The translations under genes were made by a program, and so were the position numbers. Source: DASVDE01 sp036381235 (GTDB lineage Bacteria; Actinomycetota; Thermoleophilia; Solirubrobacterales; 70-9). Taken from it: a DNA stretch of 64,000 nucleotides. Positions 9,053-16,663 of the stretch are shown in pieces. Position 1 is the stretch's first letter; every line of letters begins with the position of its first letter. The DNA is taken from contig DASVDE010000014.1 of the NCBI GenBank assembly GCA_036381235.1, positions 45,916 to 109,915 of the forward strand, in the 5' to 3' direction. The notes below the pieces were generated by a model, which was given only the letters and a program-made list of their open reading frames with translations, did not search any database and was not told where the DNA came from.

Positions 9053-9823
9053 ATGGGTATCCAGGGGAAGAGCCTGCGGGCACTGCTCGCTGTTATCGCG
9101 CTGAGCGCGGCGCTGGCCGGGGGCGCTCACGCGGCGATGATCAAGGTCGGCGACCTGGTTCTGCGCGCCGACGGTGGGTTCACACCGAACACCCTTCCCC
9201 GCAACGAGTTCGTGCCGATCAAGTTCCAGGCTCATGCGGACCTCTCGCGCACGGGTGGAGGAACGCCGCCGGCCCTGCAGCAGGCGATCCTCGACTTCGA
9301 TCGCGACGGACGGCTGACCGCAGCGGGCCTGGCCCGCTGCTCTCCGGAAGAGATCGACACCGCGTCGCCCAGGCAGGCGCGGCGCATCTGCAGCGAGGCG
9401 ATAGTCGGCAAGGGTCATGTGAGGGCGTTGGTGACTGTTCCCTTCCTCGGCTCGTTGCCGGCATCGTCGGCTCTCACCATGTTCAATGGCCCACCCCAGG
9501 CTGGCAATCCCACGGTCGTGCTGCACGCCCAGATGACGAGCCCCGCTTTCCAGACCTTCGCGGTCGTCGTGCCGATCGAGCAGCGCCGGCACGGTCAGTT
9601 TGGCTACCGCGCGACGGTGAACCTCCCCCCGATCGCAGGCGGCCTCGGTGCCCTAACCCACGTCGACATGGAGGTCGGCAGGCGCTTTAAAGCCAAGGGG
9701 AAGGAGCGCAGCTACGTCTCCGCCCGCTGCCGCGACGGCATCTTCGACACTCACGGCCGCTTCACCTTCGACGATGGCACGGTCATGGATGGCGCCGTGC
9801 AGAAGGCCTGCAACGTGCGGTGA
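9053..9823 (+). CDS. secreted protein of unknown function (paralogue of 4661-5446)
   Basis: A 256-residue protein with a signal peptide (LRALLAVIALSAALAGGAHA) and a GAGGA ribosome site just before the ATG. It matches the protein at 4661-5446 in the blocks NPTVVLHAQ, PPIAGGLGALTH, KGKERSYVSARC and GRFTFDDG, with three similarly spaced cysteines in the mature part. I do not recognise the family or any catalytic motif. Together the two copies bracket the MMPL exporter gene, so they may serve the same envelope process (inference). Its stop codon is one base from tRNA-Lys on the other strand. Confidence 0.8.
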   Translation: MGIQGKSLRALLAVIALSAALAGGAHAAMIKVGDLVLRADGGFTPNTLPRNEFVPIKFQAHADLSRTGGGTPPALQQAILDFDRDGRLTAAGLARCSPEEIDTASPRQARRICSEAIVGKGHVRALVTVPFLGSLPASSALTMFNGPPQAGNPTVVLHAQMTSPAFQTFAVVVPIEQRRHGQFGYRATVNLPPIAGGLGALTHVDMEVGRRFKAKGKERSYVSARCRDGIFDTHGRFTFDDGTVMDGAVQKACNVR

Positions 9824-9824
9824 G

Positions 9825-9897
9825 TGGGCCGTGAAGGGCTCGAACCTTCGACCTTGAGATTAAGAGTCTCCTGCTCTACCAACTGAGCTAACGGCCC
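9825..9897 (-). tRNA. tRNA-Lys (anticodon CTT)
   Basis: The 73-nt cloverleaf has acceptor arms GGGCCGT/ACGGCCC, a D-stem GCTC/GAGC, the anticodon loop CTCTTAA, and a T-arm GAAGG-TTCGAGC-CCTTC. The discriminator is A and CCA is not encoded. The outermost anticodon-stem pair (27-43) would be a G-A mismatch. The identity from the CTT anticodon is clear. Confidence 0.95.
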
Positions 9898-9920
9898 CGA
9901 GAGAGCAAGTATAGGAATGG

Positions 9921-10712
9921 CTAGGGGCCGGTGCCGGAGAGGCCGCCCAGCGGGTTTTGCAGCTGCTGTTTGCCCTGGCCCTTGGTCGCCTTGGCGTAGG
10001 CCTCCAGCTGCTTCTGGAATTTCTTCGCTTCCTTGCGAATGCTCGCGAGCTGCTTCTTGACGCTCTTCGCCTGGGACTTCGAGGTTGTCTTGGCCTGAGC
10101 CTGGGCGGCGGCCTCGTCGCCGCCCTTGAAGTCGAAGGAGTAGTAGTCGTAGATGGCCAGAGTGCTGAGGGTGCCGAGATTGCGGCGCGAGTCGGCGACG
10201 ATCTGCTGGGCCCCGGCGGCATCCCTGACGTCGGCCACCGACTCGGTGCCGGTGGGCGCGGTCTGGGCGAGGCTGAAGAGGGCGCCGGCGACGAGCTGCG
10301 CGAGAGAGGGGCTGGGGTCTTCGGCAACCTCGAGATAGCGCTCCCAAGAATCGGCCGCCTGCTGGTACTCGGCGCGGGCCTCGGGGGTGACCGTCTGCCG
10401 GCTGGTGGCGGGGTCGATCTCCACCCGAGCGTTGCCGGCGCTGATCCTGGTCCGGGTGAGGGCGAGCAGCAGCGCTTCGTCGTTCGGGTTCTGCTTCAGC
10501 TTGCGTTGAACGTTGGCCGCCTGCTTGTCGAGAGCGTCTGCGGCGCTGTTGGCCGCGTCCTGGGTGGAGAAGATGTCGCCGATGCTGACCGGCCCGACGA
10601 CGAGCAGCAGGCTGGCCCCCATGATCACGGCGAGGAATCCGTAGACGACCTGCACGACGCGCTTGCGCCGTCCGCTGGTGTCGAAGACCATCCGACGCTC
10701 GCCATCCGCCAT
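9921..10712 (-). CDS. single-pass membrane protein of unknown function next to tatC
   Basis: A 263-residue protein. After about 18 basic residues it has one membrane helix (VVYGFLAVIMGASLLLVVG) and then a soluble part of alternating helices spaced like TPR repeats (ALDKQAANVQRKLKQNPND; AEYQQAADSWERYLEVAEDP; AGALFSLAQTAP). It ends with a Lys/Gln-rich coiled stretch and a Gly/Asn/Pro tail. It starts 5 nt after the tatC stop, so it is probably co-transcribed with the Tat genes. A TPR-like scaffold is inference; no enzymatic motif is visible. Confidence 0.75.
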   Translation of the reverse strand: MADGERRMVFDTSGRRKRVVQVVYGFLAVIMGASLLLVVGPVSIGDIFSTQDAANSAADALDKQAANVQRKLKQNPNDEALLLALTRTRISAGNARVEIDPATSRQTVTPEARAEYQQAADSWERYLEVAEDPSPSLAQLVAGALFSLAQTAPTGTESVADVRDAAGAQQIVADSRRNLGTLSTLAIYDYYSFDFKGGDEAAAQAQAKTTSKSQAKSVKKQLASIRKEAKKFQKQLEAYAKATKGQGKQQLQNPLGGLSGTGP

Positions 10713-10717
10713 CTAAG

Positions 10718-11491
10718 TCACCGCTCCTGGGTCGAGGGCTCCGCTGTTGCACCCGGCGCCTTCGGTGTTCCGAAGGCGCGCGCGAGCAAGATACTCAACT
10801 CGTAGAGAACCATGAGGGGGACCATCTCGATCAGCATCGAGATCGGGTCGACGCCAGGCAGAGCAGCGGCCAACACGGCGATCGCCAGGTAGGCGTAGCG
10901 GCGGTTGGCGGTCAGCTGTGAAACCTTGACGATGCCGAGGCGGGTGACGGCGAGGATCGCCAGCGGCAGCTGGAAGACGATGCCGCCGGCAAGCAGCGTG
11001 GTGGAGAAGAAGCCGTAGTAGTCGCGGGCGCGAACCTGGACGTTGAACTGGCTGTCGTTGAAGCCCAGCAGGAACTTGACGGCGGCCGGCATGACGATGA
11101 AGTAGGCGAAGGCGACGCCGGCGAGGAAGAGGATCGGGGCGAGCAGGAGGATCGGCAGGATCACGCGGCGCTCGGCATCGCTGAAGGCGGGCAGCACGTA
11201 GGCGTAGGCCTGGTAGAGGAGGATCGGCAGGGAGAGAATCAGCGCGCCGTATATCGCGACGGTAAGCGTCGTTGTGAAGGGCTCGGTGACGCCGAAGGTG
11301 AGGAGCTTCTGGTGGTCCGCCGGAAGCGGGTTGGAGGCGATCTCCAGCAACAGGTGGTTCTGCCAGAAGCAGAGCGCCAAAGCAACGCCCAGCACCGCGA
11401 TGCAGACGACTATGCGGGCGCGCAGCTCATCGAGGTGCTCCACCAGGGTGAGGCGATCCTCATGGGAGACCGCCCTGACACGGCGGACCAT
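10718..11491 (-). CDS. tatC: Sec-independent protein translocase subunit TatC
   Basis: A 257-residue polytopic protein with the TatC N-terminal signature (TLVEHLDELRARIVVCIAVL), the FGVTEPFTTTL motif and six predicted helices. TatC is the receptor for twin-arginine signal peptides and forms the translocase with TatA-type subunits. tatA lies 11 nt upstream in the same direction. The start at ATG 11491 could also be the GTG eight codons later. The Rieske protein QcrA, encoded nearby and carrying an N-terminal TRRHAF segment, is a plausible substrate. Confidence 0.96.
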   Translation of the reverse strand: MVRRVRAVSHEDRLTLVEHLDELRARIVVCIAVLGVALALCFWQNHLLLEIASNPLPADHQKLLTFGVTEPFTTTLTVAIYGALILSLPILLYQAYAYVLPAFSDAERRVILPILLLAPILFLAGVAFAYFIVMPAAVKFLLGFNDSQFNVQVRARDYYGFFSTTLLAGGIVFQLPLAILAVTRLGIVKVSQLTANRRYAYLAIAVLAAALPGVDPISMLIEMVPLMVLYELSILLARAFGTPKAPGATAEPSTQER

Positions 11492-11502
11492 CCCGACCGG
11501 CC

Positions 11503-11742
11503 TCAGGTCCGCTTCTGGCCGACCGTCTCGCCCTTGGGCGCGGTCTCACCACGACCGGCGTCGAGCTCGGGGGACGAACGGCGGTCGTCGTCGTCGTCGG
11601 CATCGCCCGAGACCGAGCCGCGGAACTCGCGGATTCCCTTGCCCAGCGAGCGGCCGAGCTCGGGAAGGCGCTTGGGCCCGAACACCACGAGGGCGATGAT
11701 CAGGACGACGATGATCTCCAGGGGACCGATATTTCCGAGCAT
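11503..11742 (-). CDS. tatA: Sec-independent protein translocase subunit TatA
   Basis: A 79-residue protein: a short extracytoplasmic N-terminus, one helix (LEIIVVLIIALVVFGPKRLP) with the FGPKRLPELGRSLGKGI hinge and amphipathic helix of TatA/B, then an Asp-rich acidic tail. TatA oligomers form the pore for folded proteins. The ATG at 11742 gives the normal TatA length; in-frame extension upstream does not look like TatA. It heads the small tatA-tatC operon. Confidence 0.95.
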   Translation of the reverse strand: MLGNIGPLEIIVVLIIALVVFGPKRLPELGRSLGKGIREFRGSVSGDADDDDDRRSSPELDAGRGETAPKGETVGQKRT

Positions 11743-11881
11743 CGACCCATGGTAACGGCCACCCGCCGCGATTGGATCACCCCAAAGCGGGGACCGGGGG
11801 ACTACCCGGTAATTGGGTTTTCTCGAACTCTTCGGAAAACAGCGGATGGAGTGGCCCCCTCGCGGGTTCGATAAGTGAGGA

Positions 11882-12211
11882 ATGCGACACACTCACCACC
11901 AGACCAAGACCGACCAGGGCCTTCACGTTTGCTCGGCATGCGGATCGGGGCTGGTGCAGCCGACGCGCTGGGAACAGACGGCGGACAGGTCGCACTGGCG
12001 CTTGTGGCGACGCTGCCCCGAATGCGGGTGGGAGTGCGACGGGGTCCACGGCGGGGGCGAGATCGACGCGTTCGACGAAGAGCTGGACCGCGGCGCCGAG
12101 GCCTTGAACGGGGTGTTGAAGGCCCTGGAGCGGGAGAGCATGGAGAACGTGGCGAAATCGTTCGCGACCGCGCTCCAAGCGGATCTGATCACTGCCGACG
12201 ACTTCCGCTGA
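11882..12211 (+). CDS. small zinc-ribbon protein of unknown function
   Basis: A 109-residue protein with two CxxC knuckles (CSAC at 17-20 and CPEC at 45-48), so it very probably binds one zinc ion. A helical C-terminal half begins about residue 60 (AFDEELDRGAEALNGVLKAL). AGGA lies immediately before the ATG. It stands alone between divergent tatA and a convergent polyprenyl synthase, with 139 nt of upstream DNA holding two small hairpins (for example GTTTTC/GAAAAC at 11817-11840). No specific function can be assigned. Confidence 0.75.
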   Translation: MRHTHHQTKTDQGLHVCSACGSGLVQPTRWEQTADRSHWRLWRRCPECGWECDGVHGGGEIDAFDEELDRGAEALNGVLKALERESMENVAKSFATALQADLITADDFR

Positions 12212-12222
12212 CAGGCGAGCGG

Positions 12223-13215
12223 TCAGCTGTAGCGCTGGACAACGCCGTCGGCTACCAGGTCGAGCAGGCGGCGCTGTTCGGTGTCGAAGACCGGGGAGTC
12301 GAGCAACCGCTTGGCGCCGGCCACCATCTCGAGAGCGCGTGAGCGGACCCGACCGAGGGCGCCGGTGGCGGCGATTCGGTCGCAAAGAGCCTCTGCCCCG
12401 GCACCGTCGAGCGACCGCAGATCCGTATTGCGAATCGCAGGCTCGATTTCGGCGGCGGCGATCAGCGGCAGCGTGACGGTGCCGTCGAGCAGATCGGTGC
12501 CGCGCGCCTTGCCGGTGCGCTCCGGTGGTCCGGAGACATCGAGGACATCGTCGAGCAACTGAAAGGCGAGACCGACTTCTGCGCCGAATTCCGCCACCTC
12601 TTCCGCTCCCCCCGTCCGGGGGCGGCGGGTGGCCGACCAGCCCAAGGAGCAAGCGCAGGAGAAGAGGGCTGCGGTCTTCAGGCGGCAGCGCTCGAGGTAG
12701 CGCTCCTCGGGGATCGAGATGTCGAAGGCGTCCTGACGCTGAGCCAGCTCGCCACGAGCGAGGGAGGTCGAGGCCTCGGCGAGCAGGGCAACCGCGCGCT
12801 CGTCCCCCGCCTCGGCGAGCAAAGCGAAGGCGCGGGCGAAGAGCAGGTCGCCGACAGCCACCGCGCGTGCTCGACCGGAGGCCGCGGCGACGGTTGGGCG
12901 TCCGCGGCGCAGCGGAGCGTCGTCGAGAACATCGTCGTGAACGAGCGTGGCCATATGGACCAGCTCGACCGCAGCGCCGGCGCGCACCGCCTCCTCCCCC
13001 CCTTCCGGGCCGGCGCAGAGCAGGACGAGCAGCGGCCGCAGGCGCTTGCCGCCGGCGGCGAGCGTGGCGCCGGCATCCCCCGCGAGCAACTCACCGTGGC
13101 CGGCGCTTTGCTCCCGCAGCAGCTCTTCCACCTCGCCCAGGCGAGCCGGAAGCCAGCGGCTCGAAGCGTCGAGCACCGCGGTGACCGGCGGCGGTACGGC
13201 GCTGCGCTTGGTCAC
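12223..13215 (-). CDS. all-trans polyprenyl diphosphate synthase
   Basis: A 330-residue trans-isoprenyl diphosphate synthase. It has GGKRLRP (55-61), the first aspartate-rich motif DDVLD (94-98) followed by RRGRPT, and the second one LLDDVLD (220-226). These bind Mg2+-diphosphate and condense isopentenyl diphosphate with an allylic primer. The gene overlaps menG by 4 nt, so the product is most likely the long side-chain donor for menaquinone. The product chain length cannot be read reliably from sequence. Confidence 0.92.
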   Translation of the reverse strand: MTKRSAVPPPVTAVLDASSRWLPARLGEVEELLREQSAGHGELLAGDAGATLAAGGKRLRPLLVLLCAGPEGGEEAVRAGAAVELVHMATLVHDDVLDDAPLRRGRPTVAAASGRARAVAVGDLLFARAFALLAEAGDERAVALLAEASTSLARGELAQRQDAFDISIPEERYLERCRLKTAALFSCACSLGWSATRRPRTGGAEEVAEFGAEVGLAFQLLDDVLDVSGPPERTGKARGTDLLDGTVTLPLIAAAEIEPAIRNTDLRSLDGAGAEALCDRIAATGALGRVRSRALEMVAGAKRLLDSPVFDTEQRRLLDLVADGVVQRYS

Positions 13216-13982
13216 GCCCGAGCGCCGCTGTGGATCGCGATGATCCCCCCGGCCAGCACGGTGTAGCGGATCTTCTCCAACCCGGCGGCGTCCATCATCT
13301 CCGCCAGTCGACGGGGATTCGGGAAGCCCCGGACCGATTCAGGCAAATAGGAGTAGGCATCGGAGTCGCCGGCAAAGGCGCCCAACACCGGCACGAGACG
13401 ATCGAACCAGAGCGAGTAGAAGGTCGAAAGGGGTGGCCGGGTCGGCTGGGTTATCTCGAGGATTACGAGGCGACCACCCACCCGCAGAACGCGGGTCATC
13501 TCGCGCAGCCCGTGCTCAAGGTCAGAGAGGTTGCGTATCCCGAAGCCGACTGCGACGGCGTCGAAGCGGCCGTCGTCGTAGGGGAGCTGGAGGGCATCGG
13601 CCCATTCGAACCGGACCCCGGTCGCGCCCTGTTCGCGGGCCTTCTCTCGAGCCAGGTCGAGCATTGGCTCGGAGAAATCGCAGCCGACGATGCTGCCGTT
13701 GGGACCGACGTGGGAAGCCAGTGCCAGAGAGAGGTCGCCGGTGCCGCAGCAGACATCGAGAGCGGCGTCGCCTGGATGCAATTCGGCGCGATTTGCAGCC
13801 CGTTCGCGCCAGCGATGGTGCATGCCGGCCGTCATCACGGAGTTCATCGCGTCATAGCGTCCGGCGATGCGGTCAAACATGCGGTTGACCTGCCCGGCGA
13901 ACTGCGCCGAGTCTCGCGATGGCCTAGTCGAGTGAGGAGAGGAAATCGGCGAGCTCGTTGAGCTTTTTGGGCGGAAGGTCAC
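13212..13982 (-). CDS. menG: demethylmenaquinone methyltransferase (MenG/UbiE)
   Basis: A class I SAM-dependent methyltransferase with the UbiE family opening MFDRIAGRYDAMNSVMTAG, the SAM motif LDVCCGTGDLSLALA and the family block PYDDGRFDAVAVGFGIRNL. It catalyses the last step of menaquinone synthesis. The GTG at 13982 overlaps the upstream qcrC by 59 nt; the only later in-frame ATG (13880) would begin exactly at MFDRIAGRYD and leave too little N-terminus. The true start is therefore uncertain. Its place between bc-complex genes and the prenyl synthase fits a role in supplying menaquinone. Confidence 0.93.
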   Translation of the reverse strand: MTFRPKSSTSSPISSPHSTRPSRDSAQFAGQVNRMFDRIAGRYDAMNSVMTAGMHHRWRERAANRAELHPGDAALDVCCGTGDLSLALASHVGPNGSIVGCDFSEPMLDLAREKAREQGATGVRFEWADALQLPYDDGRFDAVAVGFGIRNLSDLEHGLREMTRVLRVGGRLVILEITQPTRPPLSTFYSLWFDRLVPVLGAFAGDSDAYSYLPESVRGFPNPRRLAEMMDAAGLEKIRYTVLAGGIIAIHSGARA

Positions 13983-14625
13983 GATAGGACGGCATGATGC
14001 CTGGGCCGATCTCGACTGAGCGGAGGATCGCGGCGCGGGGGATGCGCTGGGCGATGTGGGTCAACTCCGGACCGGGGCCATTGTTGCCGTTTTCGCCTAG
14101 CTTGTGGCAGGCGAGGCAGCCGGACCCGGCAACCACCTCCTTGCCCGCCTCATACCGGGCCGGGACCGCCATCTCGATCTCGGTCGGCGAGCCGCCGGTG
14201 GCGCCGAGGTAGGTGAGATAGGCCATCGCAACGATCGTCAGGCAGCCGGCGGTGGTGGCGATCGGACGGCGCTCGGGACGGCGCTCGGGCCCGCGGTCAT
14301 AGAAGGGCAGCAAAAGCAGCAACACCATGCAGATGGTCGGGATCCCGATCGTCGCGATCGGGACCAGTTGCGGCGGCTTGATCACCCGCAGCACCTCGAA
14401 GAGGAAGAAGAAGTACCACTCGGGGCGTGGCACGTAGGTGGTGCTGGTCGGGTCTGCCTTCGGCCCCTGCTCGGCGCCTAGTATCAGCGACATCGCGATG
14501 ATCACGCCGACGACGATCAGCGCCATCGTCGAGTCCTTCATCACCGCGTAGGGGAAGAAGGGCTTGCCCTTCTTCTTGAGGAGCTCGTACTCCTCCAGGT
14601 AGGCCTGCTTGTCGGCGGGCTTCAT
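13924..14625 (-). CDS. qcrC: menaquinol-cytochrome c reductase, cytochrome b C-terminal/cytochrome c fusion subunit
   Basis: A 233-residue protein combining the C-terminal helices of cytochrome b with a cytochrome c domain, as in Bacillus QcrC. The quinol-site PEWY motif is at 68-71, three to four helices follow, then the haem c site CLACH (170-174) with a probable distal Met in GIMPSY (about 211). It takes electrons through haem c towards a terminal oxidase at the outer face of the membrane. It overlaps qcrB by 4 nt. This split organisation differs from the diheme QcrC of mycobacteria and Streptomyces. Confidence 0.93.
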   Translation of the reverse strand: MKPADKQAYLEEYELLKKKGKPFFPYAVMKDSTMALIVVGVIIAMSLILGAEQGPKADPTSTTYVPRPEWYFFFLFEVLRVIKPPQLVPIATIGIPTICMVLLLLLPFYDRGPERRPERRPIATTAGCLTIVAMAYLTYLGATGGSPTEIEMAVPARYEAGKEVVAGSGCLACHKLGENGNNGPGPELTHIAQRIPRAAILRSVEIGPGIMPSYRDLPPKKLNELADFLSSLD

Positions 14626-15509
14626 CGGGCGGAGGCTCCGTTGCCCTCGACACCGGCGTCGAGCTGGGAGACCGGCGTCGCGGGCTTGGGCTTCTCAGCC
14701 CGCAGCCAGGGCGGAGCGGTGGTGCCGAGCTTGACGACCAGGTAGAGGTGAGCGCCGATCAGGGCGATGATCGCGCCCGGGATGAGCAGCATGTGGATCG
14801 CGTAGAAACGCGAGAGGGTGGTGGCACCCAACTCGGGGCCGGCGCGCAGGAAGTCGCTGAGGTAGGGGCCGAGGATGGGACCGGTGCCGTTGATGTTGAT
14901 GCCGACGACCGAGGCCCAGAAGGAGCGCTGGTCGAAGGGCAGCAGGTAGCCGGTGAAGGCCATCGTCATGGTGAGGATGAGCAGCACGACGCCGATCACC
15001 CAGTTCAGCTCACGGGGGTACTTGTAGGCGCCGAAGAAGAAGGTCCGCCCCATGTGGAGGAAGATCAGGATGACCATCACGCTCGAGCCCCACTTGTGCA
15101 TGCCGTGCACGAAGGCGCCGAGGAAGACGTCGTTGTTGATGTGGGAGATCGAGGCGTAGGCCTGGGTCGTCGACGGCGTGTAGAACATCGCCAGGAAGAC
15201 GCCGGTAGTCGCCTGCACTATGAAGGCGAAGAGGGTGGCGGAGCCGAGCGTGTAAAACCAGTTGGTCCCCTTCGGCACCTTGCGGAAGAGCATTCCGGTG
15301 AGGAAGCCGCTGGCCGCGGTGCGCTGGTCCAACCAGGCAAGGGCGTCCGCGGGGGCATCCTTGGCGCGATCGCCGAGCCGGGCCGCGTCGGATGGACGCT
15401 CGGGCGGGGAGGTCTTCAAGTCGGCCGGAGCGGACCCCTTGGCTCCGTTGCCCTGGCCCGGCTTGGCCGGTTTGCGGAGGGGGGCGGGGATCAACGAGTC
15501 GAGTTTCAT
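14622..15509 (-). CDS. qcrB: menaquinol-cytochrome c reductase, cytochrome b N-terminal subunit
   Basis: A 295-residue protein: about 90 hydrophilic Pro/Ala-rich residues, then the four-helix haem b core. Candidate haem-ligating histidines are in FVHGMHKW/FLHMGRTF and YAIHMLL/IGAHLYL, with GYLLPFDQRSFWA in the quinol-site region. The protein lacks the PEWY half, which is in qcrC, so the two genes together make one split cytochrome b. The long N-terminal extension is unusual compared with Bacillus QcrB. Confidence 0.95.
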   Translation of the reverse strand: MKLDSLIPAPLRKPAKPGQGNGAKGSAPADLKTSPPERPSDAARLGDRAKDAPADALAWLDQRTAASGFLTGMLFRKVPKGTNWFYTLGSATLFAFIVQATTGVFLAMFYTPSTTQAYASISHINNDVFLGAFVHGMHKWGSSVMVILIFLHMGRTFFFGAYKYPRELNWVIGVVLLILTMTMAFTGYLLPFDQRSFWASVVGININGTGPILGPYLSDFLRAGPELGATTLSRFYAIHMLLIPGAIIALIGAHLYLVVKLGTTAPPWLRAEKPKPATPVSQLDAGVEGNGASAR

Positions 15510-15522
15510 CGTCGGCTAGCCC

Positions 15523-16203
15523 TCAGTTGCTCGGCGGAGGGAAGGTCGAGGGGCGAGGCGGATAGAGATACTCCCAGACACCGCCGGTGAACTCACCGGG
15601 ATCGCGCGCGCGAACCGGCTCCAGCTGAGAGGTAACGCTGTAGCGGGGGCCGAGCTCGACCTGGCCGTTGCGAACGCGAGCCTGAAACTGGTCGAGGGGA
15701 CGAACCGGTGGACCGCCGATCCGCTTGCCCTGGAAATCGTAGACGCCACCGTGGCAGGGACAGATGAAGTTGCCGGCGGCCTCGACGAAGCGGACCGGGC
15801 AACCGAGGTGGACGCAGCGGTTTGAGATGGCGACGATCTCGTTCGGATTCTCCCCCAACTCCTTGGCGCCCTTGCGGACGTAGGCGGTGGTCTTGCCGGC
15901 ATCGCCGATCCCCTCGGTTTCGGTGAAGACGACCTGGCGGTAGGTGTCGACCACGAAGTCGTCGACCGGGCCGACAGCCTCCCAGCGCTCCTTGCCGCGA
16001 TGGAAGATCGGGGCGACGGCGAAACCGACGGCGGGGAGCACGATGGCGGCGCCGGCGAGGCCGCCGAGAGCCTGGCTGGCGATCGTAAAAGCGTGGCGGC
16101 GAGTCATCGACTCGCCCTCGAAATAGCCGGGCGGAGCGGGCTTCGCCCGCTCGTGTCCCGAGGGCGTCTCGGCCCCGTTGCGCTTGTCCGACTCGTCAGC
16201 CAC
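15523..16203 (-). CDS. qcrA: menaquinol-cytochrome c reductase, Rieske iron-sulfur subunit
   Basis: A 226-residue protein with an N-terminal cytoplasmic tail, a TRRHAF segment before the single helix (residues about 41-65), and a Rieske domain. The [2Fe-2S] boxes are CVHLGC (130-135) and CPCHGG (148-153). The serine that usually follows the second histidine-glycine pair is glycine here, a change associated with lower-potential Rieske centres and consistent with menaquinol as donor. The TRR motif before the anchor suggests Tat export. First gene of qcrABC. Confidence 0.96.
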   Translation of the reverse strand: MADESDKRNGAETPSGHERAKPAPPGYFEGESMTRRHAFTIASQALGGLAGAAIVLPAVGFAVAPIFHRGKERWEAVGPVDDFVVDTYRQVVFTETEGIGDAGKTTAYVRKGAKELGENPNEIVAISNRCVHLGCPVRFVEAAGNFICPCHGGVYDFQGKRIGGPPVRPLDQFQARVRNGQVELGPRYSVTSQLEPVRARDPGEFTGGVWEYLYPPRPSTFPPPSN

Positions 16204-16231
16204 GATTCAGCTCAATCCAGGACCGGGGAGT

Positions 16232-16663
16232 TTATTCGTCGGCCGCGTCGAACGCGCCGCCGACCGCCGCGGCGGACGAGCGCCAGATGCCTGGAGCCTC
16301 TTCCTCGCGCCCTTCGACATGGAGCTGGGCGCTTCGCGCGATCAGCTCCGCGAGTTCAGCGAGCGCCGCCATGTCGCCGAGCGCGGCGAGGCGCTCGATG
16401 CCGAGCGCATAGAGATAGTCGCCGGCCAGAAGCGCGAGGTCGGAGTCGTGACCGGCGAGCAAGCGCGACTCTCCGTAGTGAAGGAGATAGCCCTCGCGGA
16501 CCGACTCGACGACCAGGGAGTAGTCCTCCGGGGCAGCCGCCGCGCGCGGACCGGCGGCGGCGATAGGGCCGAACTCCAGCTCATCGGGAGATGGGCCAAC
16601 ATGAGGCGAGATCGGCGTTCCCTCCTCGCGCAGCTGGGTGGCCAGAGTCTCGAGCGCGTTCAC
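16232..16663 (-). CDS. small helical protein of unknown function downstream of hemL
   Basis: A 143-residue, Ala/Glu-rich, mostly helical protein without cysteines or a signal peptide. Its start overlaps the hemL stop (ATGA) and qcrA begins 28 nt downstream, so it links the haem and bc-complex parts of the run. The stretch LLAGDYLYALGIERLAALGD resembles the helix after the first Asp-rich motif of trans-prenyl synthases, but no DDxxD motif is present. A degenerate partner subunit of a prenyl synthase is possible but unproven. Confidence 0.65.
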   Translation of the reverse strand: MNALETLATQLREEGTPISPHVGPSPDELEFGPIAAAGPRAAAAPEDYSLVVESVREGYLLHYGESRLLAGHDSDLALLAGDYLYALGIERLAALGDMAALAELAELIARSAQLHVEGREEEAPGIWRSSAAAVGGAFDAADE

